Source of the DNA: Anastatus disparis
Lineage: Eukaryota; Arthropoda; Insecta; Hymenoptera; Eupelmidae
Reading direction: 5' to 3'
Assembly: GCA_017163975.1 (NCBI GenBank)
Contig: JAFFSR010000264.1
Coordinates: 1,302,001-1,366,000 of the forward strand
DNA: 64,000 nt
The notes under the pieces are model-generated. The model ran no database searches. It saw only the letters and a program-made list of their open reading frames with translations, and was not told the origin of the DNA. Each line of letters opens with the position of its first letter. Positions within the stretch are counted from its first letter, which is position 1. The translations under genes were made by a program, and so were the position numbers. Below, one piece after another: positions 11,070 through 22,667 of this stretch.

Positions 11070-11788
11070 AAAGATGAAAAATGTTGCTGTTTTCTTGAAA
11101 CACATGCATTATTGGCCAGTCTATAATTATGATTTTTATTTATAATTGATAATTGCAGGGCTTTTGTTGTTGATTTTTACGTAATTAAAAATTATTACAA
11201 AATAGATTCGAAGGAATTTTGAATAACAAAATGATTTTGATGAAATAATTAACAATATTTATAAATAATTATTCTAATTTGTAAAGGCTGTTACGCTTTG
11301 ATAGTGTGTTTTTTCAAATAGAACTTTGCTTTAATATTTTCCTTATTTTATATAAATTTATGAATTTTTTTAAATTTAATATCACTTCATTAATATATCT
11401 ATTATTCATAACAGGCACGTGCATACACATTTTAGAAAATAATGTACAAGACCAAATAAATGTGCAAAACCATTGAAATTTAATATGAAATCTGACATCT
11501 TTATGATGCTTTCTTTAAAAAAAAAACAAAAAGATTGAAAAATTCCTTCATTTTTTAATTAAATAATTGATTATATGATCAAAATTTTAACTAATATAGA
11601 AGGTTAATTGATTTATATTTCAAATAATACTAGTAAATCAAGACTGTTAAAATATGATTTATTAAAATTTGTTTACGCTCAATTAATTGCGGTTTTAAAT
11701 ATATTAATATATTTCTTATAATCAAATTTTCCCATATAATAAAAAAAAAAGTTTTATTTTTAATAAAAAAAAATATTCTATTTTTCAG

Positions 11789-11998
11789 TACCTGCAGTCA
11801 AAAGGCTACAAAACTCAGAAACGTGGTTTGGTCGAAGTAAAAGGTAAAGGTAAAATGGAAACGCATTACGTGCTAGGTAAAACGCCACTTAGATCAGAAG
11901 GTGCATACAGAGATCGAAGCGCTTGTCGCAGTTTAGCAGCCGTTGTTTATGGCGTTGTACAAGCAAGACGTAAGCAAGTGCGATCTTGTCATGCATAA
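11789..11998 (+). CDS. Terminal exon of a membrane adenylyl cyclase (C-terminal catalytic domain tail)
   Basis: A pyrimidine-rich stretch ending in CAG precedes this 210-nt exon, which encodes 69 residues and a TAA stop. The block RGLVEVKGKGKMETHYVLGK is the classic end of a class III cyclase catalytic domain (R-G-x-V-x-V-K-G-K-G-x-M-x-T-Y/H). The tail contains SLAAVVYGVVQ, which resembles my memory of the tail of type 8 adenylyl cyclases, so an Ac78C-like gene is possible but not secure. The enzyme makes cAMP from ATP at the plasma membrane. No earlier cyclase exon is visible in 1-11,788 on the plus strand, so they must lie beyond the left edge, or this exon is a stray fragment. The reading frame is intact and codon use looks normal for a real exon. 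Confidence 0.78.
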   Translation, partial: YLQSKGYKTQKRGLVEVKGKGKMETHYVLGKTPLRSEGAYRDRSACRSLAAVVYGVVQARRKQVRSCHA

Positions 11999-12323
11999 AA
12001 TTTATAAATTGTTTAGAAAAAAAAGAATGATTTTGAGGAAAAGTTGATTTATTTTTCCAATTTAAAAGGCTGTGAGTTTGATGAAGAGAAATGTTCAGGT
12101 GAAATTTGAGAATGTAATGGATGGATAAATATGACGATTGAAATCAGTTTAAGTGATTTTGATCAAAATGCTTTATGTTAGATTACATTTTTTTAAATAT
12201 GAGAAAAATGTTTAGACGAATTCAGCAAGTTAACTGAAATGAAATATAAACTATATAGATGATCATTTAATTCAAATATATTTAGAAACCACTAGGTTTT
12301 CTAAATATTCTGAAATAACTGAA

Positions 12324-12538
12324 AATAAATGTAAAGGCTTTGAAAAAATTGAAGTTATAATGATAAATGTTTAATGGCTATTTACATTGAGATAGGATAG
12401 GAGTCCAGGTTACTATGCCTGAACCTAATTCTGTGCTTTACATATGCATTTAAACGGAAAGCCCAGAATAAGGTTCAGGCACAGTAACCGGGACTCGTAC
12501 CCTATTTAAATTAACTGTCTGTTGAAAATTTTAATAAA
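12324..12538 (+). promoter_or_regulatory. Candidate polyadenylation signals of the cyclase gene
   Basis: Plus-strand AATAAA hexamers occur at 12324-12329 and 12533-12538, about 330 and 535 bases past the cyclase stop. Either could end its 3' UTR. Use of the second would place the hairpin at about 12392-12507 inside the transcript. AT-richness makes chance hexamers likely. Confidence 0.3.
12392..12507 (+). repeat. Long imperfect hairpin downstream of the cyclase
   Basis: Arms of about 45 bp (12397-12440 and 12460-12503) pair with few mismatches. Left arm core is GGTTACTATGCCTGAACC; right arm core is GGTTCAGGCACAGTAACC. The loop is about 20 bases. The size fits either a tiny MITE or a primary microRNA stem. 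I do not recognise a known miRNA. Confidence 0.6.
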
Positions 12539-15500
12539 CTGTAATTAAAAGTTAGTCAATACAATCAAAATATAACCGTTGGATGAAATGTTAAATTTAT
12601 AACATAGCCTGTATATTTATTGTCATTGAAAAACTGTTATTGTGGAAGATAGCCATAGATTAACTCCAAATTAATAATTAAAAATTAATATTTCTTAAGT
12701 TCATAAAGATCTGTAAGATGCGTTAATATTAATATATATATGTTAAAATTATTAAAAAAACCAAAGGGCTATTCCTTTTAAAACAAGTATAGATTACTAC
12801 CGATTTCATTTAAATATTAGAATGATAAGATTTAATAAGCTCTAGACACTTATTGAAATGTTGAGTTTTCTAACGTATAAATGGAAACTTTAAATTATTT
12901 TTAAAATTATCAGCACTAATCACTTATATTATATTAAATTTATTGAAATTGAATATAATTTAATTCATTAAATTCTTTATGAAGTTAGAAAATTAAAATA
13001 GATCTTTGAATCATTTCTATATAAATGTTACTCTCAATGAAAAACTACAACAAAAAATTACCCTATGAAAAATTTATCTTGCGTATCTATTTTTTTCTCC
13101 AGTTTAAATGTTAATTTCTCAGAATTTTCATTGATTTTGCAATCATAAAAGATTTTATGTTTAATTTTAATTGGACGAATAAATTTCATTAAGTGAATAG
13201 CCGCTCAAAAAAAAAAACTAATCATTATACCGATGCTGTGAAAAAAGTCTTTGATGTTTGAAAAATGTATTAATTTGTATGTAAAAAGTATGTTTCAATT
13301 ATGTCACATCATGAATATGAACATGACTGAAATTTTAGTTGCGCACGACGTGTTAAAAGTGACACATATGTACTCTCATAATTCTTTAGTTTATTAGAAG
13401 CATTAAGTTAAAAAAATTATTTTAATAGTCATAATTTATGTATCTTTCGTATTTCTTTTTTACATATATTATATAATAGACATTTTTAAATATTAAGTGA
13501 TTGTTTTTAGTCTTTAAGATAAAAAAAACTCAGTCCTGGTAGAAAATTGACCATGTTCTTAAATCTTAAAAAACTTATCTTCAAAAATTCTAGAAATTCT
13601 TGGAACAAATGATAAATTTTTTACAGGGACACTGAAGTTTTGAAAATGTAATCTTGTACTATAAAAGTAATATAGATAATAAACAAATAATTATAATCGT
13701 AATAATTATAAAAGCTCTAGTTTTTAGATACGTAAAAAGAAAATCTGAAGTTATAGATTACATTTAGTTATGTATGTATTAGTTTAATTCTCGTTTAACA
13801 TAAATATGTAACTGTATCATTTAATTATAAAAAACATATCGTTAAAAAAAATCTATGATAAACATGTTTCCTGCATTAAACAAGAGTTTATCAACGCTCT
13901 GGAGCTTAGATTTTATCAGAGTTCATATAAATGGATCTTAATTTTCAAGATATTAATATATCGACATTAATTTTACACTGGAAAAAATAAAGTCTAGAAT
14001 TAAAAAGAAAAATCTATTTGATTTTTAGTTATTGAGTTATACAGAAATCTAGTTATATTTAATGAACACAATTAAAATGAAGATTCAATATTTTAAAGTT
14101 TAGCTGCTTCAAAAATATTTCTGCTAGGTGGTAGTAAAGTATCTTTTTGAAAAAAATCTTGTATAAAATGGAACGATAAAAAGGTTAAATAAAGTTAATC
14201 ATTGATTCTAGATTTTATTTTTTTTTAGCACATACATATAAATTATATATTTATCAATGTCAATATACAAATTACTAGTAAAAAATTCGTTTAAGAAACT
14301 TGAACTCTCAAACACGTTTTTTACTATCTTAATTTTAAAACGTATGCTATACATAAATATATATTTGAAAAACCAAGGCCCTTTAGAACGAATTTTTTCA
14401 CTGCTATAGGTACTTAAAATCTGACTTCCACAGGATTGGTGTTCTCTTTATCAATGCACAAAGTTCAATTTTTCATGCTTGTTTGGTGTATGCAAAATCC
14501 AATCGCATTTCAGCTGAATGGCAAAAATTTTTAAGCAGGCATTAAAAGTTAAATTATGTTCATATTAATGTAAAAAAAATAGCGTGCACGATTCGTACGT
14601 TGATAGATGAAACTCACACAAATCGATTTGCTCATAAAAGTGAAATCATCTGTTTTGCACAGATTGTTTAATATATTATTTTATATCAATTAAAAGCATT
14701 TGTAGAAACAAATGGCACAAGTGCCTCAGTTTGTTATGTAGAATTAAAATTCAAAAATTTAATTTTTATTTGAACATTGAATATCTCTTAATATTCAAAT
14801 TTAAAACAATCAAATATTGACAATCAAATATTATCAAAACTGATTCTAAAATCCATATGGTATGTATTTTTATATATAGAAAAACGTAATTTGAAAAAAT
14901 TTTAATTTTTTTAATCCTTTTAAGGCAGATCTCACGAGTAAAAATTTTAATGACTTCTCAAATAAGGTTTAATTTCAAAAAAATTATTCCAAAATTGAGT
15001 TGTTTTGAAAATAAATATTTTAAACAATTTTACTTTAGAATATATTTAAAAACATGTTTTAAAAATATTCAAAAACAATAAAACGCTTAAAATCCCAACA
15101 CATTTTTTATTTATTTTTTTAAAATTCTGTGCTTTAAGAATTGATCATTTGGAAAAATATATCTTACTTTATTAATATTCATGATATATACATATTTTTT
15201 TAAAATCATCTTATTAAATTACTCTTCAGTTTTGTATTAATTAATCAACAATAATCTATAAGAGAGAGATATACCGTATAATATAATAACAGAATAAGTT
15301 AATCTAATGATTGTATCGCCAAATATTAATATTATAATTACATAAATAAAACAGAGTGAAAGTGCTGCAGGCAGCATAAAATCATTGTAATATTCTTTTT
15401 TTTTCTTTAAGTAACAGTAAAACAGTTGTTATATTAAATAAATATGTTTATTTGATTCCCCCTATTGCTCCTTTTAATTTGTGTCACTTTAAAGTAGTTT

Positions 15501-18500
15501 TAGATACTATTGCGTTAAATAATAAATATTTGTGCGATTAATATGAATCCAAATTAATTATTTTTTCTCAAAAGATTTTAGTAAAATTAAATTTTAAACT
15601 TATAATTTTTAATTTTGTAAAGTTTCATCAGAATATCATTAAAAGCATAAATGTATATATTTGATGATATATAATTTATAAGGAGTTTATAAGGATAGGA
15701 TTAAATATTAAAATATCAATAATAAAAACAGCAAATTTAAGTGATTTCAGCGTAACTTTATATTACATTAATATGGTAAACATAATATTATCAATCAATT
15801 ATTCGCAATGATGAAATTTCTTTTTTTTTCCTTAAATAATTAAGGTTTCTATAAATGATGATAATATACGAATGACGAATTTAATATTCTTCTTTCTCAT
15901 TTTTTACTATACAGTTTTACAATATAGTATTTTTCTCGATTGATGATACTAATTACAAACTACATTATGTCCTATTTAGGTAATATTGTTACAAAGTTTA
16001 AACGCAATTAGACGCATGATAGGGTTTGTTTTTTATTTATTTATTTATTTACTTCTGAGGGAGAAAGTCTCAACGATCAAAAAATTTCTGATTGTTTTTA
16101 TTCATTCCGCATAACTTTTGTAGGTTTTATATTACAAATTTTTTTTTTTTAGGATAATTATAAATTTGGTATACAATCACTTTAGATTTAATTCAATAAA
16201 TTGCAAAAGACGTTTAGAAAAAATCCAAACATTAATTTTAAATTTACTCAGACTTTAGTAATCTTATAATTATCTTTTTTTTTACGTATTTAATGAATTA
16301 TCGAGTCTATTATTTTAGACGATTTTAATACTTTTTTAATCCTAACGTTTCTAATTATTAGTATTATTTTTTTTTAATTTAATCTAAAAACAGATTCCCT
16401 TAAGTCTTTAATTGTTTCTTAATTTTTAGTACAAAAATTTTTAATAAAATTATTCGAGATTCAAAACATTGAAATTTTTGAATATATGATCGTTGTGACT
16501 TTACTCCTTCACGTAATGTGTAATGTTTAAGTTATAAAGGCACTGTACACGTAAACATATTACATACAATAAAAGAACGCTGGCTGCTCGAAGCTTATAA
16601 TTGTTTTTTTTTTTTCTTATTCTTGGCTTTACAAGTACTATATTTATTTTGTATGATTCTGCAAAAAAAACAATTGTTCTTTATGTTTTTTTTCTTTATT
16701 TTTGTTTAAAAATAATATCTATATTATTCGCTTCGCTTTTTTGTCTTTAAATTCCCTATGTTACTTTTAAAGTTTCTAGAGTTCGCGAGGCGAGCGAGGT
16801 GATATTCTATTTCTTTTTTTTCATAATCATAAATAAACAATGCTTACTAAGATGAACTTAAATATTAAAAAATCATTGAAAATAGATATTTTATAATAAT
16901 CAATTCTAGAAAAAAAATATTATCTGATCAAACAATTGAAAATTAATTGTTTTAAATTAGTTGTAATAAATTACTTTCAAGTACTAATTTATTATTATAA
17001 AAGGATTTTGTTTAAATCAAAAGAATTTTACTTTGTGTCAAGAAAAAAATCATTTTGATTAAAAGAAAATCATTTTCTTAAAAGATTTATTAGTATAAAT
17101 GTAATGAAAATTTTAAATAAGTAACAAATCACGTCTAACATTGATAAACATTGATTATTCGATGATTATAATAAAAAAAAAGAAATAATCGCTTTTTCAT
17201 ATTACCATAATTATTTCATTCGATAGATTCGCTGTTTACATACAATTCGAGCGCTTCGAGCTACAAAGGTGGGCTTACAAGTATCACATTGTGGCAGTGA
17301 ACGTTCCTCATTTAATAATTTTTATTTTTCATTCTTTTTATAACCAATCCCAAATCTTTCTCTATTTCGCTACATTTTGGAGTTTTTCTTTTTTCGCCAT
17401 CTCCGAGCCCTAGAATCTCGAAAATGCAAATTTTAATAAGAACAAAACCCTCGAAAAAAAAAAGATATTTCTATGTCAAGATTTTTTTACGTGTAAGATT
17501 ATAAATACAATTTCACAGTTTATTTTTTTTCTTGTAAAAAAGTTATCAATATTACTCTGACACTCTTTTTTTTTTATAAAAATATCGACTCGAATTTTTT
17601 TCGAGGGGACAATGATTTTCGAGTTTCTGCTTATTGGTGGTTTAATTTCTATTTGTATTCTTTTTTTTTCATTTAAAGCCTTCATACTTTTTACTTGTAG
17701 CGAAAATAGGATTTTTTTTCCATTTAAATTCTATTTTTTTATCACGCTATTGTTCTGCTTCGTCCAACAGCCTGTTATGATCTTTTCGCGAGCGTTGACA
17801 TTTATTTTCAAACTTGACAAATTTTTATAAATTTGAAAAAATATTTCTTTTACTTTTCTTTTGAAATTTCATGAAAAATGTGTCTTATTGGCATTTTTGA
17901 AACCAGCGAATAAACTTATTCACACAGAATTTTGAAAAAGTTTTTTTAAACCAATTCTCAATGAATTATATGTTTTAAAATAATTTCGAAAGGCAAGTGT
18001 TACATATACTTTACTTTAAGTATAAATAAAAGCAATTGTTAGTAGACAAAACTACAAATTTAATTAACTAGATTTATCGTTCAAGGTATAATTAAATTTT
18101 TTTATTTATATGTACATATCGATACATAATGTCATAATACCAAAACAATTTTTAACACAAATATTCAATTACAAAATTATGTTTCGACATTTAAATAATT
18201 TCAATTATTTAACTAATTACATGATTCAATATTATAAATTATTCATACAAAAAGAATATTTTTTTCGAAAATTTTTTTTTTATTTTTCGTTATTTTTTTT
18301 AGTATAAAGTAATGCTAAGTCAAAAAGTCTTAAATATAACTGATAATTGAAATAACACAAAAGCGATTTTTAATTATTTTCGATAAGAATAACTTTTGTA
18401 TTTTACAGTTCTATATTACATCATCAAAACTTTTCAACTTTATACATACACTTTAAGTACTAAGCCAATTTTATAATAATCAGTCACTTCATTCAATTTT

Positions 18501-21500
18501 TATTTCAATAACAACTAAAAACATGATTTATTATTTTTCTTTACTTAACGAAACGAGCAAAGAAAATAATTTCAAAAAGTTTCTTCGCTGGTATAAACAA
18601 ACGTACAACGCTACGCGATAAATATGAAAATACAAGACTTTTAGAGAATGATTTATTTATTTTTTTATTTTTTTTCTTTTAAATATTTTTCTTGTTTTCT
18701 GTGTAAAAAGAGACGCGATGTGTATGTGTGATACAGAGACTTTGTAAGTACAACTACGATTATAAATAGCTCTATAATTGTGTTACAAATTTTTTTTTTC
18801 CGCGGACAATAAAATTGTTTTATCGAGAGTAGAAAAAGGATAGGCGAACAAAAATTATAAGGGATTTATATCGGTATTTACAAGTGATAAGAGTTGGAAA
18901 TATATAACTAACGCTCTCTCTTTTAACTTTATTTATCTAGTGCTTATAAAAAAGAAAGAGTCAGGTCCGTGCTTTCTCACGTTTTATCACCTTATTCATT
19001 TGTTGCCGTAGAATGAAAGTCAGATTTGAAAATTGCAATCAAATGTTCATTAAAAAATGCTAAAAAAGCTATCACAAAATATGAAATAACAAATTTCTAA
19101 ATAATGTTACGTAACGATGTATACAGTATAATAAAAATCGTCTTAAATAACCAGTATAAGATTTCGAGATGATTGAAAGATTATTTTATGATAAAAATCT
19201 GGATAAATAAAAAGAAGATCAAAGAAAAAATTTTTTAATTTTTTTTTATTATGCATTAAACAAAAGATTTTTTCTTATTCAAAAATCTTTCAAAACATAT
19301 CTGAGTTTCATTCATCCGGTCAAGTTCGGAATGATCGCGATAAAATTGACGTGTTGAAAGGCAGCTCTATACATAATATATTTATATATACCTAACGAAA
19401 TTTTCATTATAATTTTCTAAACGAACCGAGCGTACAATCGAGTCATCGCAATAAATTTGATGTTAAATTCGAACTATAAATTCAAATTAAATATCCATAT
19501 ACATAGTGAATAATTCACATAAAGAAGGTGCCATAGTGAAATTGAATTATTTTTATAATTATTAAACAATTTCGCTTTTTTACGGCACACAAAACAAATT
19601 GGCCATCAATATGGAAAATAATAAAATGCCTAGAATTTTTAATAATTTTTAATATAAAATTTATTGAATTACATAATAATAAAGATAATAATGTATATTA
19701 AGAAGCAGTCAAATGTTCTCAATTTTTTTCTAAATTTCGTTTTTTTTTACTTAATCCTAAAATTTCGTTCAGTTTCACTATAACTTCTTCCTTTTACATT
19801 ATCTAGCTTCGTCAACTTTTTCCCCGATTCCCCAACGATTAAACTAGATGTTTTTTTTTTTATATTTGTATTAATTCGTTTTTTCTATGAATTTGCATAC
19901 TTTTTAAATTCACTCTTGTTATGTAAGGTAGCTAAATATATTTAGCTGTTTACTTACAAAAAAAGAATTGGTGAGTTTGAAAAAGTTTTATAATAATATT
20001 GGCAGATTTGTTTTACGTTACCGACGACTGCCAATATTGGCGCGGGATTGAGATCATTGGGCTCGTCGGTTCAAAGACTTTAATACAAAAAATCCAAGAT
20101 TTAAAATTTTATCTTCCTCTTGGATTTTTTATTACGAAAGTATTTCATACAATGCTTTCCTTTTTATTACAAACATAAACTTTTCGAAGTTGCTTGACAC
20201 TTTGAATACAATAATGTTTCTTCTTTTTTATTATTAATTTTTTATCATTGCTAACTATACAAATCGTTAAGCTTTTCAAAAATACGCGCGCTTTGTTGGT
20301 TAAGTAATGCTTTTTTTATACTTTGAATCTAAGCGAATTGACACGTTTACTCCACAACAGTATTTTTTAATTTCTATCATCGTCTTTTTATATAATAGAG
20401 GTCTTAATTTTGAAGTACATGAACATTCATAGTAAATATAGAAAATTTTCATGCATACACAATTTTTTTCTGATTTATAAGCAGAAATTTTATTAAATTT
20501 CACATTACGCTAAAGTTTTCAAGTATAAAATCTACATATAATTTTATGTTTAACAAAAAATAATAATAGTCGATTATTAAAAGAAATATTTTCCAAATTA
20601 TGATTTTTTAAAAATAAGTTCTCGTTTAATATTAATAACGTATGAATATTTTTTAAGGTGTCAATAATTTACAAATAAAATTATAAAATTTCCATATTTA
20701 AAAACTTTGTTTTTAATCATTAATTATTGTTTATTAAAATTATAAATAGATTTTATCCTTAAAAAAAAATAATTTCGGATTTTTTATATCTTATACTGAA
20801 TTCTTGTTTCACAAAAAAATAACGAATTCTATGAGTCGTATAAGAAATTAAACTTTTATTTGCTAATAAATTGAATCTTTGATAGAAAAAATTAATCTGA
20901 TTAATGACAATGTTTGTTTTATGCACTTTCAACACTTTTTTTCAATATTACAAATTCTTATGTATTACAAATATGTGTACTTGCATGTACATCACAGCAT
21001 ATTTGCTTTTTACCATGTAAATCGTTTTCATGAAGAAAAATACAAAGACATACGCGAATATTTTTGATTACGCTTAGATTTTATTTTACAGAAGATTAAT
21101 TAATATAAGTTCCTGAGTAGCCCTTCGAACTGTTATGTTTTCTTTTATACTTATTTATTTATTAAGTGCATAATACACTTTTTTTCGATTTCGCTGATTT
21201 CTGTATTTACAAGAAGCGCGATTCTGAAATATTTTTCGCAATTTGGCAGTGAATGAAAAAATTGTCTTTTTTACGTTATTATTATTATTTTAGAACAATT
21301 AGTGTTTACAGCCTAAATAAAGTAATTATAGCGTATTTAAAATTTGAAACGTCGTTCGTGCAACGAGATATTCAATGATTTATTATATGATAATCGAACT
21401 TCGGTGTTGGTTTTTTTTTTGGTTAGTAAACTAAACATAAAAAAAAAGGAATACAACATTGTATGTGAATTTCATTTAAACACCGAATCGCATAAAAATA

Positions 21501-22178
21501 AACTTTACAATTACATGATTACATACGAAAAAAAGGAAAAAAAATCTATACGTCGTTACTCATGATTATATTTCGTCAATATCTTATAAATCACATTTAA
21601 AAGATATAACATGATTCGTCAATAAGAAAAAAAAATCATAAAATAAAAAAAAATGATATCACACTCCGAAAATGAAGGTCTACGCATTTTTACGATACTA
21701 AGGACAACGTAGGGGAAAGTGAGAAAAAGAGAAATAATTAAACTAGCGAGAATTTATCGTTTCTTTGTACACTACGTCAACGAAGTTAATTATATCTTCG
21801 TTAAACGAATGAAAGGGGTAACTTACACTTTTCGCACACCGCACAGACTTAACACATTTCATACAATTTATGTTCGATTTATATATAACACGAGAGAAAA
21901 AAAGATTCGCCAAAAAATAATTCTCTTAGTCAAAAGAGAAGAGACAGTAAAAAATATTCGAATATTTAGCCACTGTCGATTTATAATTAATTAATTTAGC
22001 AGTGGAAGTTCATTTTTTAACTGTCACTTATCTGGCATTATCACATGATTTTTCACCGTGTAAAAAGTTTCGACACATGTATATAGTTTCTTTTAAATTC
22101 CCACACAGAAACATGAGTTATTTTCAAAGGATTTTAGTCCAATCCAAGATAGTCCATGTAACTGTGTTCATCATCGTC
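12539..22178. other. Non-coding region between the convergent cyclase and Utx genes
   Basis: About 9.6 kb with no exon I can support on either strand. Many A/T homopolymer runs, and three small inverted repeats at 19995-20130. Parts of the right half probably belong to the Utx 3' UTR; transcript ends cannot be fixed from the sequence. Confidence 0.6.
19995..20130 (-). repeat. Cluster of three short stem-loops, probable Utx 3' UTR
   Basis: Perfect inverted repeats: AATATTGGCAG at 19995-20005 with 20028-20038; ACCGACGA at 20020-20027 with TCGTCGGT at 20063-20070; AAAAAATCCAAG at 20087-20098 with 20119-20130. The first two overlap and could be alternatives. Confidence 0.5.
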
Positions 22179-22413
22179 TCAGGAAACTTGTGAACCAATC
22201 TGTGGTGGCGTCAGTCGTTGCTGCTGTTGTTGAAATTGTGGTTGTAATTGTTGCTGCAACTGCTGCTGCTGTTGTAACTGTTGTTGTTGCTGCTGTGGTT
22301 GTTGTTGCAACTGCTGCTGTGGCTGTTGTTGCAACTGTTGCTGTGGCTGTTGTTGCAACTGTTGCTGCGGTTGTTGTTGTTGTGTTTGTAATTGCTGCTG
22401 TGGTTGTTGCTGT

Positions 22414-22460
<47 letters not shown>

Positions 22461-22667
22461 CTGTTGTAGTTGCTGTTGTTGCAATTGTTGTTGCTGTTGT
22501 GTATGGAGAGTGAAGTTATCGTAAACATCCATAAGATCACGCATTCTATATTCCTCAAGGCATACGAAGCCTTCTAGAGAGGGAGATTGCTTACGAGCAC
22601 AGTCAATACAATGTACTACGTGACGTTTCTCTTGTTCACGTATAAATAAGATATTAAATACTTCAAT
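22179..22667 (-). CDS. Utx: Utx last exon: zinc-binding domain and polyglutamine tail
   Basis: Residues 1-60 match the end of [22 protein letters not shown], then [20 protein letters not shown] and [15 protein letters not shown]-x2-C here (HCIDC) completes the zinc site begun by HYCGQC. Human UTX ends about ten residues later. Here the frame continues for roughly 100 residues that are almost all Gln with some Leu and Pro, before a TGA stop at 22179-22181. The tail is in frame with no break. Confidence 0.96.

Noticed and set aside
22190..22513. Plus-strand open frame of Val/Ala repeats
   Set aside because: It is the reverse shadow of the Utx polyglutamine repeat (CAG/CAA read on the other strand) and has no independent support.
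22211..22558. Minus-strand Ser/Asn-rich open frame
   Set aside because: Another frame of the same CAG/CAA repeat; the Gln frame is the one continuous with the conserved UTX C-terminus.
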